64,000 nt of DNA, from the NCBI GenBank assembly GCA_032718475.1, contig JAUCBJ010007869.1, forward strand, positions 1-64,000, read 5' to 3'. Below, piece by piece: positions 1-13,166 of the stretch. Numbering within the stretch: position 1 is the first letter of the stretch; each line of letters starts with the position of its first letter. A program made the translations under genes and the position numbers. The notes under the pieces are model-generated. The model saw only the letters and a list, made by a program, of their open reading frames with translations. It was not told the DNA's origin and did no database searches. The stretch comes from Nemertoderma westbladi (Eukaryota; Xenacoelomorpha; Nemertodermatida; Nemertodermatidae).

Positions 1-295
1 ACGCTAATGGTGAAAAAGACAAAAAAACCAGACAATTGTCCGTCATGTCCGTCAAAACGATAGAGATGCTAAAAGCTCTGAAGAATCTTATTTTTTTGGC
101 ATTACGCGTCCCCCCTCGAAAAATCAAGAAAATCGTACGGCTGGAAATAGGTCGAATGGGGGGGGAACACCGTTTTCGCAGTAACTACGCGTCCAGTATG
201 TAGACTGCGTCCTTTAGAGGGGCGGCGAATTCACCTCACTCGACGCCGCCCTTACTGAATGTTTTTAAAAGATATTTCTTCCCACCTAGTTACCA
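1..295. other. Unassigned sequence at window edge
   Basis: No convincing reading frame, RNA gene or repeat is visible. The stretch is mixed-composition DNA leading into the AT-rich satellite and may continue something outside the window. Confidence 0.4.
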
Positions 296-2840
296 ATACC
301 AATATTACCGGTCAGACAATCTAATTAATTGACTAACCGATATTATAATATAATTAATTGACTAACCGATATTATAATATAATTAATTGACTAACCAATA
401 TAATATAATTAATTGACTAACCAATATAATATAATTAATTGACTAACCAATATTATATAAATTAATTGACTAACCGATATTATATAATTAATTGACTAAC
501 CAATATTATATAATTAATTGACTAACCAATATTATATAATTAATTGACTAACCAATATAATATAATTAATTGACTAACCAATATTATATAAATTAATTGA
601 CTAACCGATATTATATAATTAATTGACTAACCAATATTATATAATTAATTGACTAACCAATATAATATAATTAATTGACTAACCAATATTATATAAATTA
701 ATTGACTAACCGATATTATATAATTAATTGACTAACCAATATTATATAATTAATTGATTAACCAATATTATATAAATTAATTGACTAACCAATATTATAT
801 GATTAATTGACTAACCAATATTATATAATTAATTGACTAACCAATATTCTATAAATTAATTGACTAACCAATATTATATAAATTAACTGACTAACCAATA
901 TTATATAATTAATTGACTAACCTATATTATATAAATTAATTGACTAACCGATATTATAATATAATTAATTGACTAACCAATATTATATAAATTAATTGAC
1001 TAACCGATATTATATAATTAATTGACTAACCAATATTATATAATTAATTGATTAACCAATATTATATAAATTAATTGACTAACCAATATTATTTAATTAA
1101 TTGACTAACCAATATTATATAATTAATTGACTAACCAATATTATATGATTAATTGACTAACCAATATTATATAATTAATTGACTAACCAATATTATATAA
1201 TTAATTGACTAACCAATATTATATAAATTAATTGACTAACCTATATTATATAAATTAATTGACTAACCAATATTATATAAATTAATTGACTAACCAATAT
1301 TATATAAATTAACTGACTAACCAATATTATATAATTAATTGACTAACCAATATTATATAAATTAACTGACTAACCAATATTATATAATTAATTGACTAAC
1401 CAATATTATATAATTAATTGACTAACCAATATTATATAAATTAATTGACTAACCTATATTATATAAATTAATTGACTAACCTATATTATATAAATTAATT
1501 GACTAACCAATATTATATAAATTAACTGACTAACCAATATTATATAATTAATTGACTAACCAATATTATATAAATTAATTGACTAACCAATAGTATATAA
1601 TTAATTGACTAACCAATATTATATAATTAATTGACTAACCAATATTCTATAAATTAATTGACTAACCAATATTATATAAATTAATTGACTAACCAATATT
1701 ATATAAATTAATTGACTAACCAATATTATATAATTAATTGACTAACCAATATTCTATAAATTAATTGACTAACCAATATTCTATAAATTAATTGACTAAC
1801 CAATATTATATAAATTAATTGAGTTAACCAATATTATATAATTAATTGACTAACCAATATTATATAAATTAATTGACTAACCAATATTATATAAATTAAT
1901 TGACTAACCAATATTATATAAATTAATTGACTAACCAATATTATATAATTAATTGACTAACCAATATTATATAAATTAATTGACTAATCAATATTATATA
2001 AATTAACTGACTAACCAATATTATATAATTAATTAACGAACCAATATTCTATAAATTAATTGACTAACCAATATTATATAATTAATTGACTAACCAATAT
2101 TATATAAATTAATTGACTAACCAATATTATATAAATTAACTGACTAACCAATATTATATAAATTAACTGACTAACCAATATTATATAAATTAATTGACTA
2201 ACCAATATTATATAATTAATTGACTAACCAATATTCTATAAATTAATTGACTAACCAATATTATATAATTAATTGACTAACCAATATTATATAATTAATT
2301 GACTAACCAATATTATATAAATTAATTGACTACCAATATTATATAAATTAATTGACTAACCAATATTATATAAATTAATTGACTAACCAATATTATATAA
2401 TTAATTGACTAACCAATATTATATAAATTAATTGACTAACCAATATTATATAATTAATTGACTAACCAATATTATATAAATTAATTGACTAACCAATATT
2501 ATATAATTAATTGACTAACCAATATTATATAATTAATTGACTAACCAATATTATATAATTAATTGACTAACCAATATTATATAAATTAATTGACTAACCA
2601 ATATTCTATAAATTAATTGACTAACCAATATTATATAATTAATTGACTAACCAATATTATATAATTAATTGACTAACCAATATTATATAATTAATTGACT
2701 AACCAATATTATATAAATTAATTGACTAACCAATATTATATAAATTAATTGACTAACCAATATTATATAATTAATTGACTAACCAATTTTATATAAATTA
2801 ATTGACTAACCAATATTACCGTTCGACAATCTAATTAATT
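296..2840. repeat. AT-rich satellite, 26-28 bp unit, about 92 copies
   Basis: The core of each unit is ATTAATTGACTAACCAATAT followed by a variable TATATAA spacer. Units differ mostly by one A or T in the spacer and by rare changes (GATATT, TATTCTAT, AACTGACTAA). Both ends are bounded by the same non-array variant: CAATATTACCGgTcagACAATCTAATTAATT-like sequence at about 299-330 and again, slightly diverged, at about 2811-2839. The period is not a multiple of three and there are stops in all frames, so it is non-coding. Each unit carries GACTAAC, which resembles a splicing branch-point word. The 175 bases after the array (2841-3013) hold nothing recognisable. Confidence 0.95.
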
Positions 2841-3016
2841 TACAAGGTTCTTCTGTACCGCTTGGAGAAGCTATTGTGGATTCTAGAACACTAAGATCGG
2901 TCTCGTTTATCCGTAAGGCCACCTCGTTAGCGCTATTTATAGCGATCTGTCGTCTCCGATCTAAAATAATAATAATAATTATAATTATAAAACTGTATCA
3001 TGTACTGTAAAGATTG

Positions 3017-6000
3017 ATATACACTATTATACACTGCCATACTACACTGTTATACGACGTCATACACTATTATACACTGCCATACTACACTGTTATACGA
3101 CGTCATACACTATTATACACTGCCATACTACACTGTTATACGACGTCATACACTATTATATACTGCCATACTACACTGTTATACGACGTCATACACTATT
3201 ATACACTGCCATACTACACTGTTATACGACGTCATACACTATTATATACTGCCATACTACACTGTTATACGACGTCATACACTATTATACACTGCCATAC
3301 TACACTGTTATACGACGTCATACACTATTATACACTGCCATACTACACTGTCATACGACGTCATACACTATTATACACTGCCATACTACACTGTTATACG
3401 ACGTCATACACTATTATACACTGCCATACTACACTGTTATACGACGTCATACACTATTATACACTGCCATACTACACTGTCATACGACGTCATACACTAT
3501 TATACACTGCCATACTACACTGTTATACGACGTCATACACTATTATACACTGCCATACTACACTGTTATACGACGTCATACACTATTATACACTGCCATA
3601 CTACACTGTTATACGACGTCATACACTATTATACACTGCCATACTACACTGTTATACGACGTCATACACTATTATACACTGCCATACTACACTGTTATAC
3701 GACGTCATACACTATTATACACTGCCATACTACACTGTTATACGACGTCATACACTATTATACACTGCCATACTACACTGTTATACGACGTCATACATTA
3801 TTATACACTGCCATACTACACTGTTATACGACGTCATACACTATTATACACTGCCATACTACACTGTTATACGACGTCATACTGCCATACTACAATATAA
3901 TACGACGTCATACACTATTATACACTGCCATACTACACTGTTATACGACGTCATACACTATTATACACTGCCATACTACACTGTTATACGACGTCATACA
4001 CTATTATACACTGCCATACTACACGGTTATACGACGTCATACACTATTATACACTGCCATACTACACTGTTATACGACGTCATACACTATTATACACTGC
4101 CATACTACACTGTTATACGACGTCATACACTATTATACACTGCCATACTACACTGTTATACGACGTCATACACTATTATACACTGCCATACTACACTGTT
4201 ATACGACGTCATACACTATTATACACTGCCATACTACACTGTTATACGACGTCATACACTATTATACACTGCCATACTACACTGTTATACGACGTCATAC
4301 ACTATTATACACTGCCATACTACACTGTTATACGACGTCATGCACTGTTATACACTGCCTACTACACTGTTATACGACGTCATACACTATTATATACTGC
4401 CATACTACACTGTTATACGACGTCATACACTATTATACACTGCCATACTACACTGTTATACGACGTCATGCACTGTTATACACTGCCATACTACACTGTT
4501 ATACGACGTCATACACTATTATATACTGCCATACTACACTGTTATACGACGTCATGCACTGTTATACACTGCCATACTACACTGTTATACGACGTCATAC
4601 ACTATTACATACTGCCATACTACACTGTTATACGAAGTCATACACTATTATACACTGCCATACTACACTGTTATACGACGTCATAAACTATTATACACTG
4701 CCATACTACACTGTTATACGACGTCATGCACTGTTATACACTGCCATACTACACTGTTATACGACGTCATACACTATTATACACTGCCATACTACACTGT
4801 TATACGACGTCATGCACTGTTATACACTGCCATACTACACTGTTATACGACGTCATACACTATTACATACTGCCATACTACACTGTTATACGAAGTCATA
4901 CACTATTATACACTGCCATACTACACTGTTATACGACGTCATACACTATTATACACTGCCATACTACACTGTTATACGACGTCATACACTATTACACTGC
5001 CATACTACACTGTTATACGACGTCATACACTATTATACACTGCCATACTACACTGTTATACGACGTCATACACTATTACATACTGCCATACTACACTGTT
5101 ATACGAAGTCATACACTATTATACACTGCCATACTACACTGTTATACGACGTCATACACTATTATACACTGCCATACTACACTGTTATACGACGTCATAC
5201 ACTATTATACACTGCCATACTACACTGTTATACGACGTCATACACTATTATACACTGCCATACTACACTGTTATACGACGTCATACACTATTATACACTG
5301 CCATACTACACTGTTATACGACGTCATGCACTGTTATACACTGCCATACTACACTGTTATACGACGTCATACACTATTATACACTGCCATACTACACTGT
5401 TATACGACGTCATACACTATTATACACTGCCATACTACACGTTTATACGACGTCATACACTATTACACACTGCCATACTACACGGTTATACGACGTCATA
5501 CACTATTATACACTGCCATACTACACTGTTATACGACGTCATACACTATTATACACTGCCATACTACACTGTTATACGACGTCATACACTATTATACACT
5601 GCCATACTACACTGTTATACGACGTCATACACTATTATACACTGCCATACTACACTGTTATACGACGTCATACACTATTATACACTGCCATACTACACTG
5701 TTATACGACGTCATACACTATTATACACTGCCATACTACACTGTTATACGACGTCATACACTATTATACACTGCCATACTACACTGTTATACGACGTCAT
5801 ACACTATTATACACTGCCATACTACACTGTTATACGACGTCATACACTATTATACACTGCCATACTACACTGTTATACGACGTCATACACTATTATACAC
5901 TGCCATACTACACTGTTATACGACGTCATACACTATTATACACTGCCATACTACACTGTTATACGACGTCATACACTATTATACACTGCCATACTACACT

Positions 6001-7231
6001 GTTATACGACGTCATACACTATTATACACTGCCATACTACACTGTTATACGACGTCATACACTATTATACACTGCCATACTACACTGTTATACGACGTCA
6101 TACACTATTATACACTGCCATACTACACTGTTATACGACGTCATACACTATTATACACTGCCATACTACACTGTTATACGACGTCATACACTATTATACA
6201 CTGCCATACTACACTGTTTATACGACGTCATACACTATTATACACTGCCATACTACACTGTTATACGACGTCATACACTATTATACACTGCCATACTACA
6301 CTGTTATACGACGTCATACACTATTATACACTGCCATACTACACTGTTATACGACGTCATACACTATTATACACTGCCATACTACACTGTTATACGACGT
6401 CATACTGCCATACTACAATATGATACGACGTCATACACTATTATACACTGCCATACTACACTGTTATACGACGTCATACACTATTATACACTGCCATACT
6501 ACACTGTTATACGACGTCATACACTATTATACACTGCCATACTACACTGTTATACGACATCATACACTATTATACACTGCCATACTACACTGTTATACGA
6601 CGTCATACACTATTATACACTGCCATACTACACTGTCATACGACGTCATACACTATTATACACTGCCATACTACACTGTTATACGACATCATACACTATT
6701 ATACACTGCCATACTACACTGTTATACGACGTCATACACTATTATACACTGCCATACTACACTGTTATACGACGTCATACACTATTATACACTGCCATAC
6801 TACACTGTTATACGACGTCATACACTATTATACACTGCCATACTACACTGTTATACGACGTCATACACTATTATACACTGCCATACTACACTGTTATACG
6901 ACGTCATACACTATTATACACTGCCATACTACACTGTTATACGACGTCATACACTATTATACACTGCCATACTACACTGTTATACGACGTCATACACTAT
7001 TATACACTGCCATACTACACTGTTATACGACGTCATACACTATTATACACTGCCATACTACACTGTTATACGACGTCATACACTATTATACACTGCCATA
7101 CTACACTGTTATACGACGTCATACACTATTATACACTGCCATACTACACTGTTATACGACGTCATACACTATTATACACTGCCATACTACACTGTTATAC
7201 GACGTCATACACTATTATACACTGCCATACT
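3017..7231. repeat. 43-bp satellite, about 98 copies
   Basis: The unit is exactly 43 bp, measured from successive CGACGT sites at 3055 and 3098. It reads TATACGACGTCATACACTAT followed by TATACACTGCCATACTACACTGT. Every unit has the 6-bp palindrome GACGTC within CGACGTCA, close to a CRE site. Because 43 leaves remainder one on division by three, all plus frames stay open for hundreds of codons, which explains long ORFs without coding value. Variant units cluster: TGCACTGTTATA and TTACATACTG types at 4340-5340, and a shortened unit near 3873-3905 that recurs near 6396-6425, implying segmental duplication inside the array. Confidence 0.95.
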
Positions 7232-8323
7232 CAAAAGAATATAGTACGTTAATTCATTTATTTCAACGCAACACTAATACAACATAAGTAATTTGGTTGG
7301 AGATACCGGTAAATTGTTAATTATACAGTAAACGTCACTAATATTGATTTCACCATTAATAACGACTATGCACAGTATGATACATGACATGTTCCACAGA
7401 TCTAGTAAACCACACAAACCACTGGTTTACGGGGCGGCGACAACGTACTACAATGGTGTTTATGTTCTACAACATGGATTAACAAGCCATATACTGTATA
7501 ACAATATATACCTACAGATATTAATAAACAGCACTGGAGAATAACTAGAGTGATAACCTGCAACAACAGCAACCGAGAAGCCAATTTGCGGGGGTTATTA
7601 CACAGTTCCATTTTTGATTACTGTTTATTGTTATGTAATACTATGCTATGTTTACATATTTGTTCATGTTCACATGTTTTGTTATCGTTTGTACATCGTA
7701 TCATATTTACCTCGTTTTTATCTTAATTATTATTACCTATGATAAATTTTGACCGAGATTTGAACGCATAGAATAAGAATAGTGCTAATTTCCTTGTGAT
7801 TGCCTGAGAATTATTTGATAGCAGAAGCTTGAATTTGTGGGGATTGGGCATTGGGTCGTTGATGGTACCAATTGTCGATGTACTTGGTACGGAGTCCTGA
7901 ATATTTGGGACAAACGAGTGCAAAGTGCAGTTCGTCTTCTATTTGGTTCAGGTTACATAGTTCGCAAATTCTTTCAGTTCGCGGAACCCTACGCCACCGC
8001 CCGGCCTCAATTTGCAAGTCGTGTGATGAACAACGGAATTTAGCTAGAATGTGTCGGAGTCGCGGTGAGTCCTTTAGGCTGTCCAGATACGGTTCGGTTT
8101 CAAAGCTCATTTTGCTATATAACTGTCCTTTAGGGGATCCGGCCAGAGCTGACCACCATCCTTGCACAAATTGGTCTTTGATAATTTTTTTTACTTTGAA
8201 CAAAAACTGGGGTTCTGAATTTATCGCTTGGTCTTGCCACACCCAGGATAAACCCAGACTGTTTATGAGGTCCCTTGTAAGTGACACCCAGTTAACCACT
8301 GAGTTGTCGTTCAGTACACGTTC
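7232..8323 (-). mobile_element. 3' part of split CR1/L2-like LINE (LINE-1 of this window)
   Basis: On the minus strand the frame from about 8323 to 7811 encodes the end of a LINE ORF2. It has the conserved tryptophan-rich WVSLTRDLINSLGLSWVW segment, a region rich in basic and aromatic residues, and a zinc-knuckle CELC..D-E-x-HF...CP. A frameshift near 7830 moves the last 30 or so codons to another frame (SRSKFI type ending), stopping at 7723. The remaining 490 bases to 7232 are the presumed 3' UTR, ending beside the target duplication ATACT (7227-7231). This piece is the continuation of the LINE interrupted at 13167. It is a pseudogene. Assignment to CR1/L2 rests on motif appearance only. Confidence 0.75.
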
Positions 8324-8473
8324 GTGGGGCCTTCGCGCAGCACGAGGCCCAGTTATGATATACAAATTAAAACTGAGCGACTGTATCACAAAATCAGTAT
8401 TTGAGAAATTTACCCACACCACCAATCAATTAAAGAAAGGGGTACAGTACGTGTTCAGCCCTTTTAATCTGCA

Positions 8474-8508
8474 CCCCCCCCCCCCCCCCCCCCCCCCCAC
8501 CCTTCCCA
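8474..8508 (+). repeat. Poly-C tract, 35 bases
   Basis: An uninterrupted run of C. Similar runs occur at 11580-11609, 17375-17393 and 44952-44975, with a run of G at 49985-50001. Confidence 0.95.
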
Positions 8509-8896
8509 CCCGCCAATACATAACCGCGACATCTACCACCCATTGAAGGGTATTATAAGCCTCGTTGTGCTCGTCCTGTTTTGTATTTAAATATAATTCC
8601 TAAACGCAGATAGAAATGATTATATATACAATATATTACTTAAATTGAATAATATAGATAGCCAAAAAAAGAAATTAATTATACGATTAAAATAAATTAT
8701 TGCATAAGAAGGGTTGTTGCGCGACAAAATTGTTGAGCAATTTAAAGCAATATAACAACTGAATAAGGGGTAACAAGGTGCCCTGAATCGAGTAACGGGA
8801 TGTGTTTTTTGTGTAAACACGAGGAAACGGTCGAAATTGGGGGTTTAAGTAAGCATGGGAAGCCAATTTTGAAAACTGGCTGTAATTGGCTGCTAC

Positions 8897-9325
8897 ATGT
8901 TTGACGTCACTACAAAGTGCTCTGATAATATATTATCTTGGTTTGTATGGACAGTGATTTTCAAACCATTCAAATAAATATTAAATCTCAATCATTTCAC
9001 ATGTGGCTTATTATATCTATTAAAAGTGGAGAATCTAGCGCGTCTTATGACCTACATTGACTAAATTAATGACGAGGAACGTTGATAAAATGCTGTTTCC
9101 AACAGTATTTCCAGCAGCAATACAGCATTTTATCAATCTTCATCATCGATCATCATCATGCATTTAATTAATTAATTGTTAATTAATCTTCACTTTCAAT
9201 TGATACAAGCTACGTGTCAAATGATTGATATTAAATGTGTATAAATGAATCTAAGAAAAGATCTAAAATCACCCTCCATTGAAAGCAATATAAGAAATTA
9301 TCAGAGCACTGCGTAGTGACGTCAA
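8897..9325. mobile_element. Small foldback element (MITE-like)
   Basis: Arms TTTGACGTCACTAC...GTGCTCTGATAAT at about 8904-8936 are repeated inverted at about 9296-9326. Inside is a second hairpin with arms TTGATAAAATGCTGT (about 9081-9095) and ACAGCATTTTATCAA (about 9122-9137). There is no coding capacity. The structure suggests a non-autonomous DNA transposon; the target duplication is not resolved. Confidence 0.5.
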
Positions 9326-9401
9326 ATCTGTGGGGCGAGCCACGAAGTTGGCGGAGCCTTAGCGAATTGACACTGTTAGGGGGTGGGTCAATTTATGCAA
9401 A

Positions 9402-9458
9402 TAGTTGTCGTCGTCGTCGTTGTCGTCGTCGTCGTCGTCGTCGTTGTCGTCGTTACGA
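9402..9458 (+). repeat. GTC trinucleotide microsatellite
   Basis: About 17 near-perfect GTC/GTT triplets precede the first unit of the 147-bp array. A short remnant (GTTGTCGTCGTT) recurs at about 9758, one 316-bp double unit later. Confidence 0.85.
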
Positions 9459-9559
9459 TTTTGACATGCTAATAACTTTGTCGGATTTAAAGCTGCCAAG
9501 TTGAAAATTTGTAGGTATCAATATGAGCAAAATTTGAGATTTTTGAGAGACTTTCAGAC

Positions 9560-11225
9560 ACCATCAGTGCAATGGTCTCCCGCTAGAGGGCCACATGTCT
9601 AAACATTAAATGCCCTCCCATTTCTTTGCTTTTAATCTGTTTAAGCTGAAACTTGGCAGATATGTATTAGACCATTAGCTGTGACTTTCAAAGGAGGCGA
9701 ATCCATCTGCAGTTCTCCAGTCTGCCGCTAGAGGGCCAAAGGTCTGAAAGTGAAATCGTTGTCGTCGTTACGATTTTGACATGCTAATAACTTTGTCGGA
9801 TTTAAAGCTGCCAAGTTGAAAATTTGTAGGTATCAATATGAGCAAAAGTTGAGATTTTTGAGAGACTTTCAGACACCATCAGTGCAATGGTCTCCCGCTA
9901 GAGGGCCACATGTCTAAACATTAAATGGCCACCCATTTCTTTGCTTTTAATCCGTTTAAGCTGAAACTTGGGAAGTATGTACTAGACCATTAGCTGTAAA
10001 TTTCAAAGGAGGCTAATCTGTCTGCAGTTCTCCAGTCTGCCGCTAGAGGGCGAAATGTCCCGAATGTGAAATTATTCTTCCATTTAGTTGTTTATGATCT
10101 GATTACGCTGAAACTTGTCATATATGTACTAGATGACATCCTGAGTCTTTGTGTGGATTGTAATCGGTCCGAAGTTTTCCAGTCTGCCGGTAGAGGGCCA
10201 CATGTCTAAACATTAAATGTCCTTCCCATTTTTTGCTTTTAATCCGTTTAAGATGAAACGTGGCAGATATGTACTAAACCATTAGCTATGACTTTCAAAT
10301 GAGGCGAATCCGTTTACAGTTCTCCAGTCTGCCGTTAGAAGGCAAAATGTCCCGAAAGTGAAATTAATCTCCCATTTAGTTATTTATGATCTGATCAAGC
10401 TGAAACTTGTCATATATGTACTAGAAGACATCCTAAGTCTTTGTGTGGACAGTAATCGGTCCGGAGTTTTCGAGTCTGCCGCTAGAGGGCGAAATGTAGG
10501 AAAGTGATAACCTTCGCGAATTCCTTGATCTTAATCTATTTAAGCTGAATTTTGGAATATACAGTACCGGTATGTACTAGACCACATGCCTCGTCTTTGT
10601 GAGGAAGGTGATCGATCCGTAGTTCTTTAATATGCCGCTAGAGGGCTAAATGTATGAAAGTGAAAACCTTCCAACATTTCGTTATTTATGATCCGTCAAT
10701 CGGAAACTTGGTAGATATGTAATAGACCATAGGCTGTGGCTTTGTAGGGAAACTAATCCTTCCTTCTTCAGTTACCCAGTCTCCCGCTAGAGGGTTAACG
10801 TTTTCCGGGAAAATCTTCTCATATGTTTTTATAATCCTTTCGAGTTGATACTTAGCATTAACTCATTTCACGTGCTGCGCGAAGGCCCCACTTCGTGTAG
10901 TTCTAATTACAGCCGATTTTCAAAATTGTATTTCCGGACTTAAACCCGCCATTTAGACTGTTACCTTGTGTTTTTAAGTACAATACTCTCGTAACGCATC
11001 AAAAGTAATCACTAACTTAATAACAATATACTTGAGTATTCCCCATTAATGATAGTTCCCCGGTCTGCCGCTAGGGGGCGAATTAACAGAAACGTAAAAA
11101 TAGCTGTAATTATAGAACCAACGATCAGATTCATCTGAAATTTAGTAGTAGTTACCTAAGAGCATTGCTTAATTAGAAATTCTACAGAGACTTTTACAGT
11201 TCCTGTCTGCCGCTAGTGGGGAATT
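9560..11225. repeat. Imperfect ~147-bp tandem repeat with a CTCF-like core
   Basis: Eleven copies of a core close to CTGCCGCTAGAGGGCGAAA lie at about 9578, 9725, 9894, 10040, 10187, 10332, 10479, 10635, 10783, 11068 and 11210. The spacings are 142-169 bases, with one double gap of 285. Between cores the units share AAGCTGAAACTTG..ATATGTACTAGA and similar words. The first two double units (9403-9605 and 9758-9930) are nearly identical at a 316-bp distance, so that part duplicated recently. No reading frame spans it. Confidence 0.85.
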
Positions 11226-11425
11226 GTTAGAGCTCCAGTTCAACGTGCTTAGCACGGTTTAATAAACAATCAATTAATTATTTTATTCAATACAGTAATT
11301 ATAACAGTAAAATGCAATGTATTCTATTTTTTAGTGAAATCAAGAGATAGGAGGGGGGTGGGACTGGACGCAAATCCCATCTTGGCGAATTAATATCCCG
11401 CCTCAATATTAATTTCTCAATTTTG

Positions 11426-11480
11426 GGAAAGGAGCAGGTTACAGTGGCACGTTATTTTAACCAAAACAATAAAGTAAACA
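11426..11480 (+). repeat. Dispersed copy of the GGAGCAGGTTACAG repeat
   Basis: The words GGAAAGGAGCAGGTTACAG and AACCAAAACAATAAA recur in order, as in the tandem copies at 27068-27480 and the single copy near 44685-44740. It appears to be a short dispersed repeat of unknown type. Confidence 0.6.
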
Positions 11481-11578
11481 CAATAGAACAGGTTACAGTT
11501 TTATTTTTGAGAGTAATCAGCTGTTGTTATTTGCGTCCAATTTCCCCTGGAGAGGGATGAATTTTTATTGCGTCCAGT

Positions 11579-11579
<1 letters not shown>

Positions 11580-11609
<30 letters not shown>
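11580..11609 (+). repeat. Poly-C tract, 30 bases
   Basis: Uninterrupted C run inside the 4.8-kb insertion. Confidence 0.95.
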
Positions 11610-11759
11610 TATCTTGAAATCAAATACCAAAAATATATTTATTATATGAACAATCTATTTGGAAATTGTAAGTTCGGCCTATCTCTTTACCATAAGCTCA
11701 GTATCTTTATCTGGTGTGTTTTTATTATTTTACCAATTATTTAATATGTTTGATAGAAT

Positions 11760-12367
11760 TGAACAACACCGCCCAACACAACCAACTCTCTATCCGCCTC
11801 GAGCATCGAGAATACGAGAAACTCGATCGAAATACCTGCTTATCCCAGTAGTATCCGTCCGTAGTCACCGGACCGCTGCGGTTCTACTCCCGTAGAACAG
11901 TAGAATTCCCGCAGCTTCCGACCCAATTCGACAACGAATTCGCTTCACACTTTCGCGTCACAGAGAACGTAATCCAGTGCGATAACGTCTGCCCAACGTT
12001 CAACCATTTCCCCCAGGCGATCCCAGGATCCGGGCCGCCGCTAAACCCAGATCGCAATCCTCGTCGATTCGTCCAGTCGTCGACGTAAGTCAGTAAGTGG
12101 GACTCTTCCCACCGCACTCCAAGGTGGGTGACCGGAGTGAGGCATGATGAACTTGGCAGTGGCCCGCATTACGATCTGACCGACCGCCGTATTCCCAGTG
12201 TCTGAGTGTAGTAAATACCCAAATAGAATCGTACTGACAAACAAGCAATTCCGTAGTATTCCCCCGTTAATCACCTCTTGAAGCAACTCGGCTGCTCGGG
12301 TCCAGATACATCGGACTGTCGGGAGCGTTTCAGACAGTAATGGAGCGGCATTTGCGAATATTTCCAA
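11760..12367. other. GC-richer island of unknown origin
   Basis: This 600-base block has more GC than its surroundings and an open minus-strand frame of 108 codons (12367-12041). Its product resembles no family I recognise. A plus-strand GTAAGT donor-like word lies near 12084. It could be a fragment of host sequence carried by the surrounding insertion, or chance. The bases from 12368 to about 12950 are unremarkable, with many TACCGGTA words. Confidence 0.3.
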
Positions 12368-13166
12368 TGGTTTTATAATAAATAAGGGGATTCAACAGTT
12401 CAATGCTAAAACAAATGGATTATTCCTAACCCCACCCCAATACAGCAATATACCTAACAGTATATAGCTTAGGTACCACAGTCTGACAGTACCATAATCA
12501 GCACAGTCAGCCTACGCATGGGTGGTACCTACGGTGCGCACTACAACGGCAGTACAGCAATACGGTGTACCGTGCCAATGACTGAATGATTAGCGGTAAC
12601 TACTGAACTATCTAAACTATTATATTATTATTACCGGTACTAGGCTAATTAGGCCTAAACTATAATCACCGCAAGGGTTTCCGGGGCCATGTTTAGATTA
12701 CATGATATGGCATGTCTGCAGTGTATGGTACCGGCTGACCTGTATTGCAGTATTGAACTGATTGCAGAATTCTCGATTCAGGAATTGAGTACAGCCTGAC
12801 AGTACCGGTACAAATGGTACATGCAGATTGGCAGACAGCCCCTATGTTTTGCAAAATTTGTCAGAAAACCAGCTGATTTATCCTACAGTAATAATAATTT
12901 AACGCATGTTAATTTTGGATAAATAAATATATTATAACTACAATAACAGTTACACTGATGCTGCACGAAGGCCCCACGCAAATTCTACTTGGAAAATTTT
13001 CAAACTTTTGCCAAACAACATGTGTACCAAGTTTGGATAGATTTCATCAAGGATTGGCCGAGTTATTAACGTTTAAAATAAAATACTGAAAAAAAACGCG
13101 ACAGAACGACAGGTTGATTAATGGTACCACTACGCTAAGGCTCACTCACTTCGTGGCTCGCCCCAC

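Larger units (their letters stand above)
8324..13166. mobile_element. 4.8-kb insertion splitting the LINE, ends GTGGGGC...GCCCCAC
   Basis: The LINE frame stops at 13167 and resumes at 8323, so the DNA between is an insertion. Read on the minus strand it begins GTGGGGCGAGCCACGAAG and ends GTGCTGCGCGAAGGCCCCAC, giving a 7-bp inverted terminal match (GTGGGGC). No clear target duplication is seen. Inside are a poly-C tract (8474-8508), a foldback element, the array at 9560-11225, a second poly-C tract (11580-11609), a GC-rich island (11760-12367) and AT-rich filler without genes. No transposase is recognisable, so the class of element is unknown. It may be several nested insertions. Confidence 0.55.

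Noticed and set aside
3014-7252. Very long open frames (up to 1412 codons) across the 43-bp satellite
   Set aside because: Unit length is not a multiple of three and the unit has no plus-frame stops, so all plus frames are open. The product is only the satellite in three phases.
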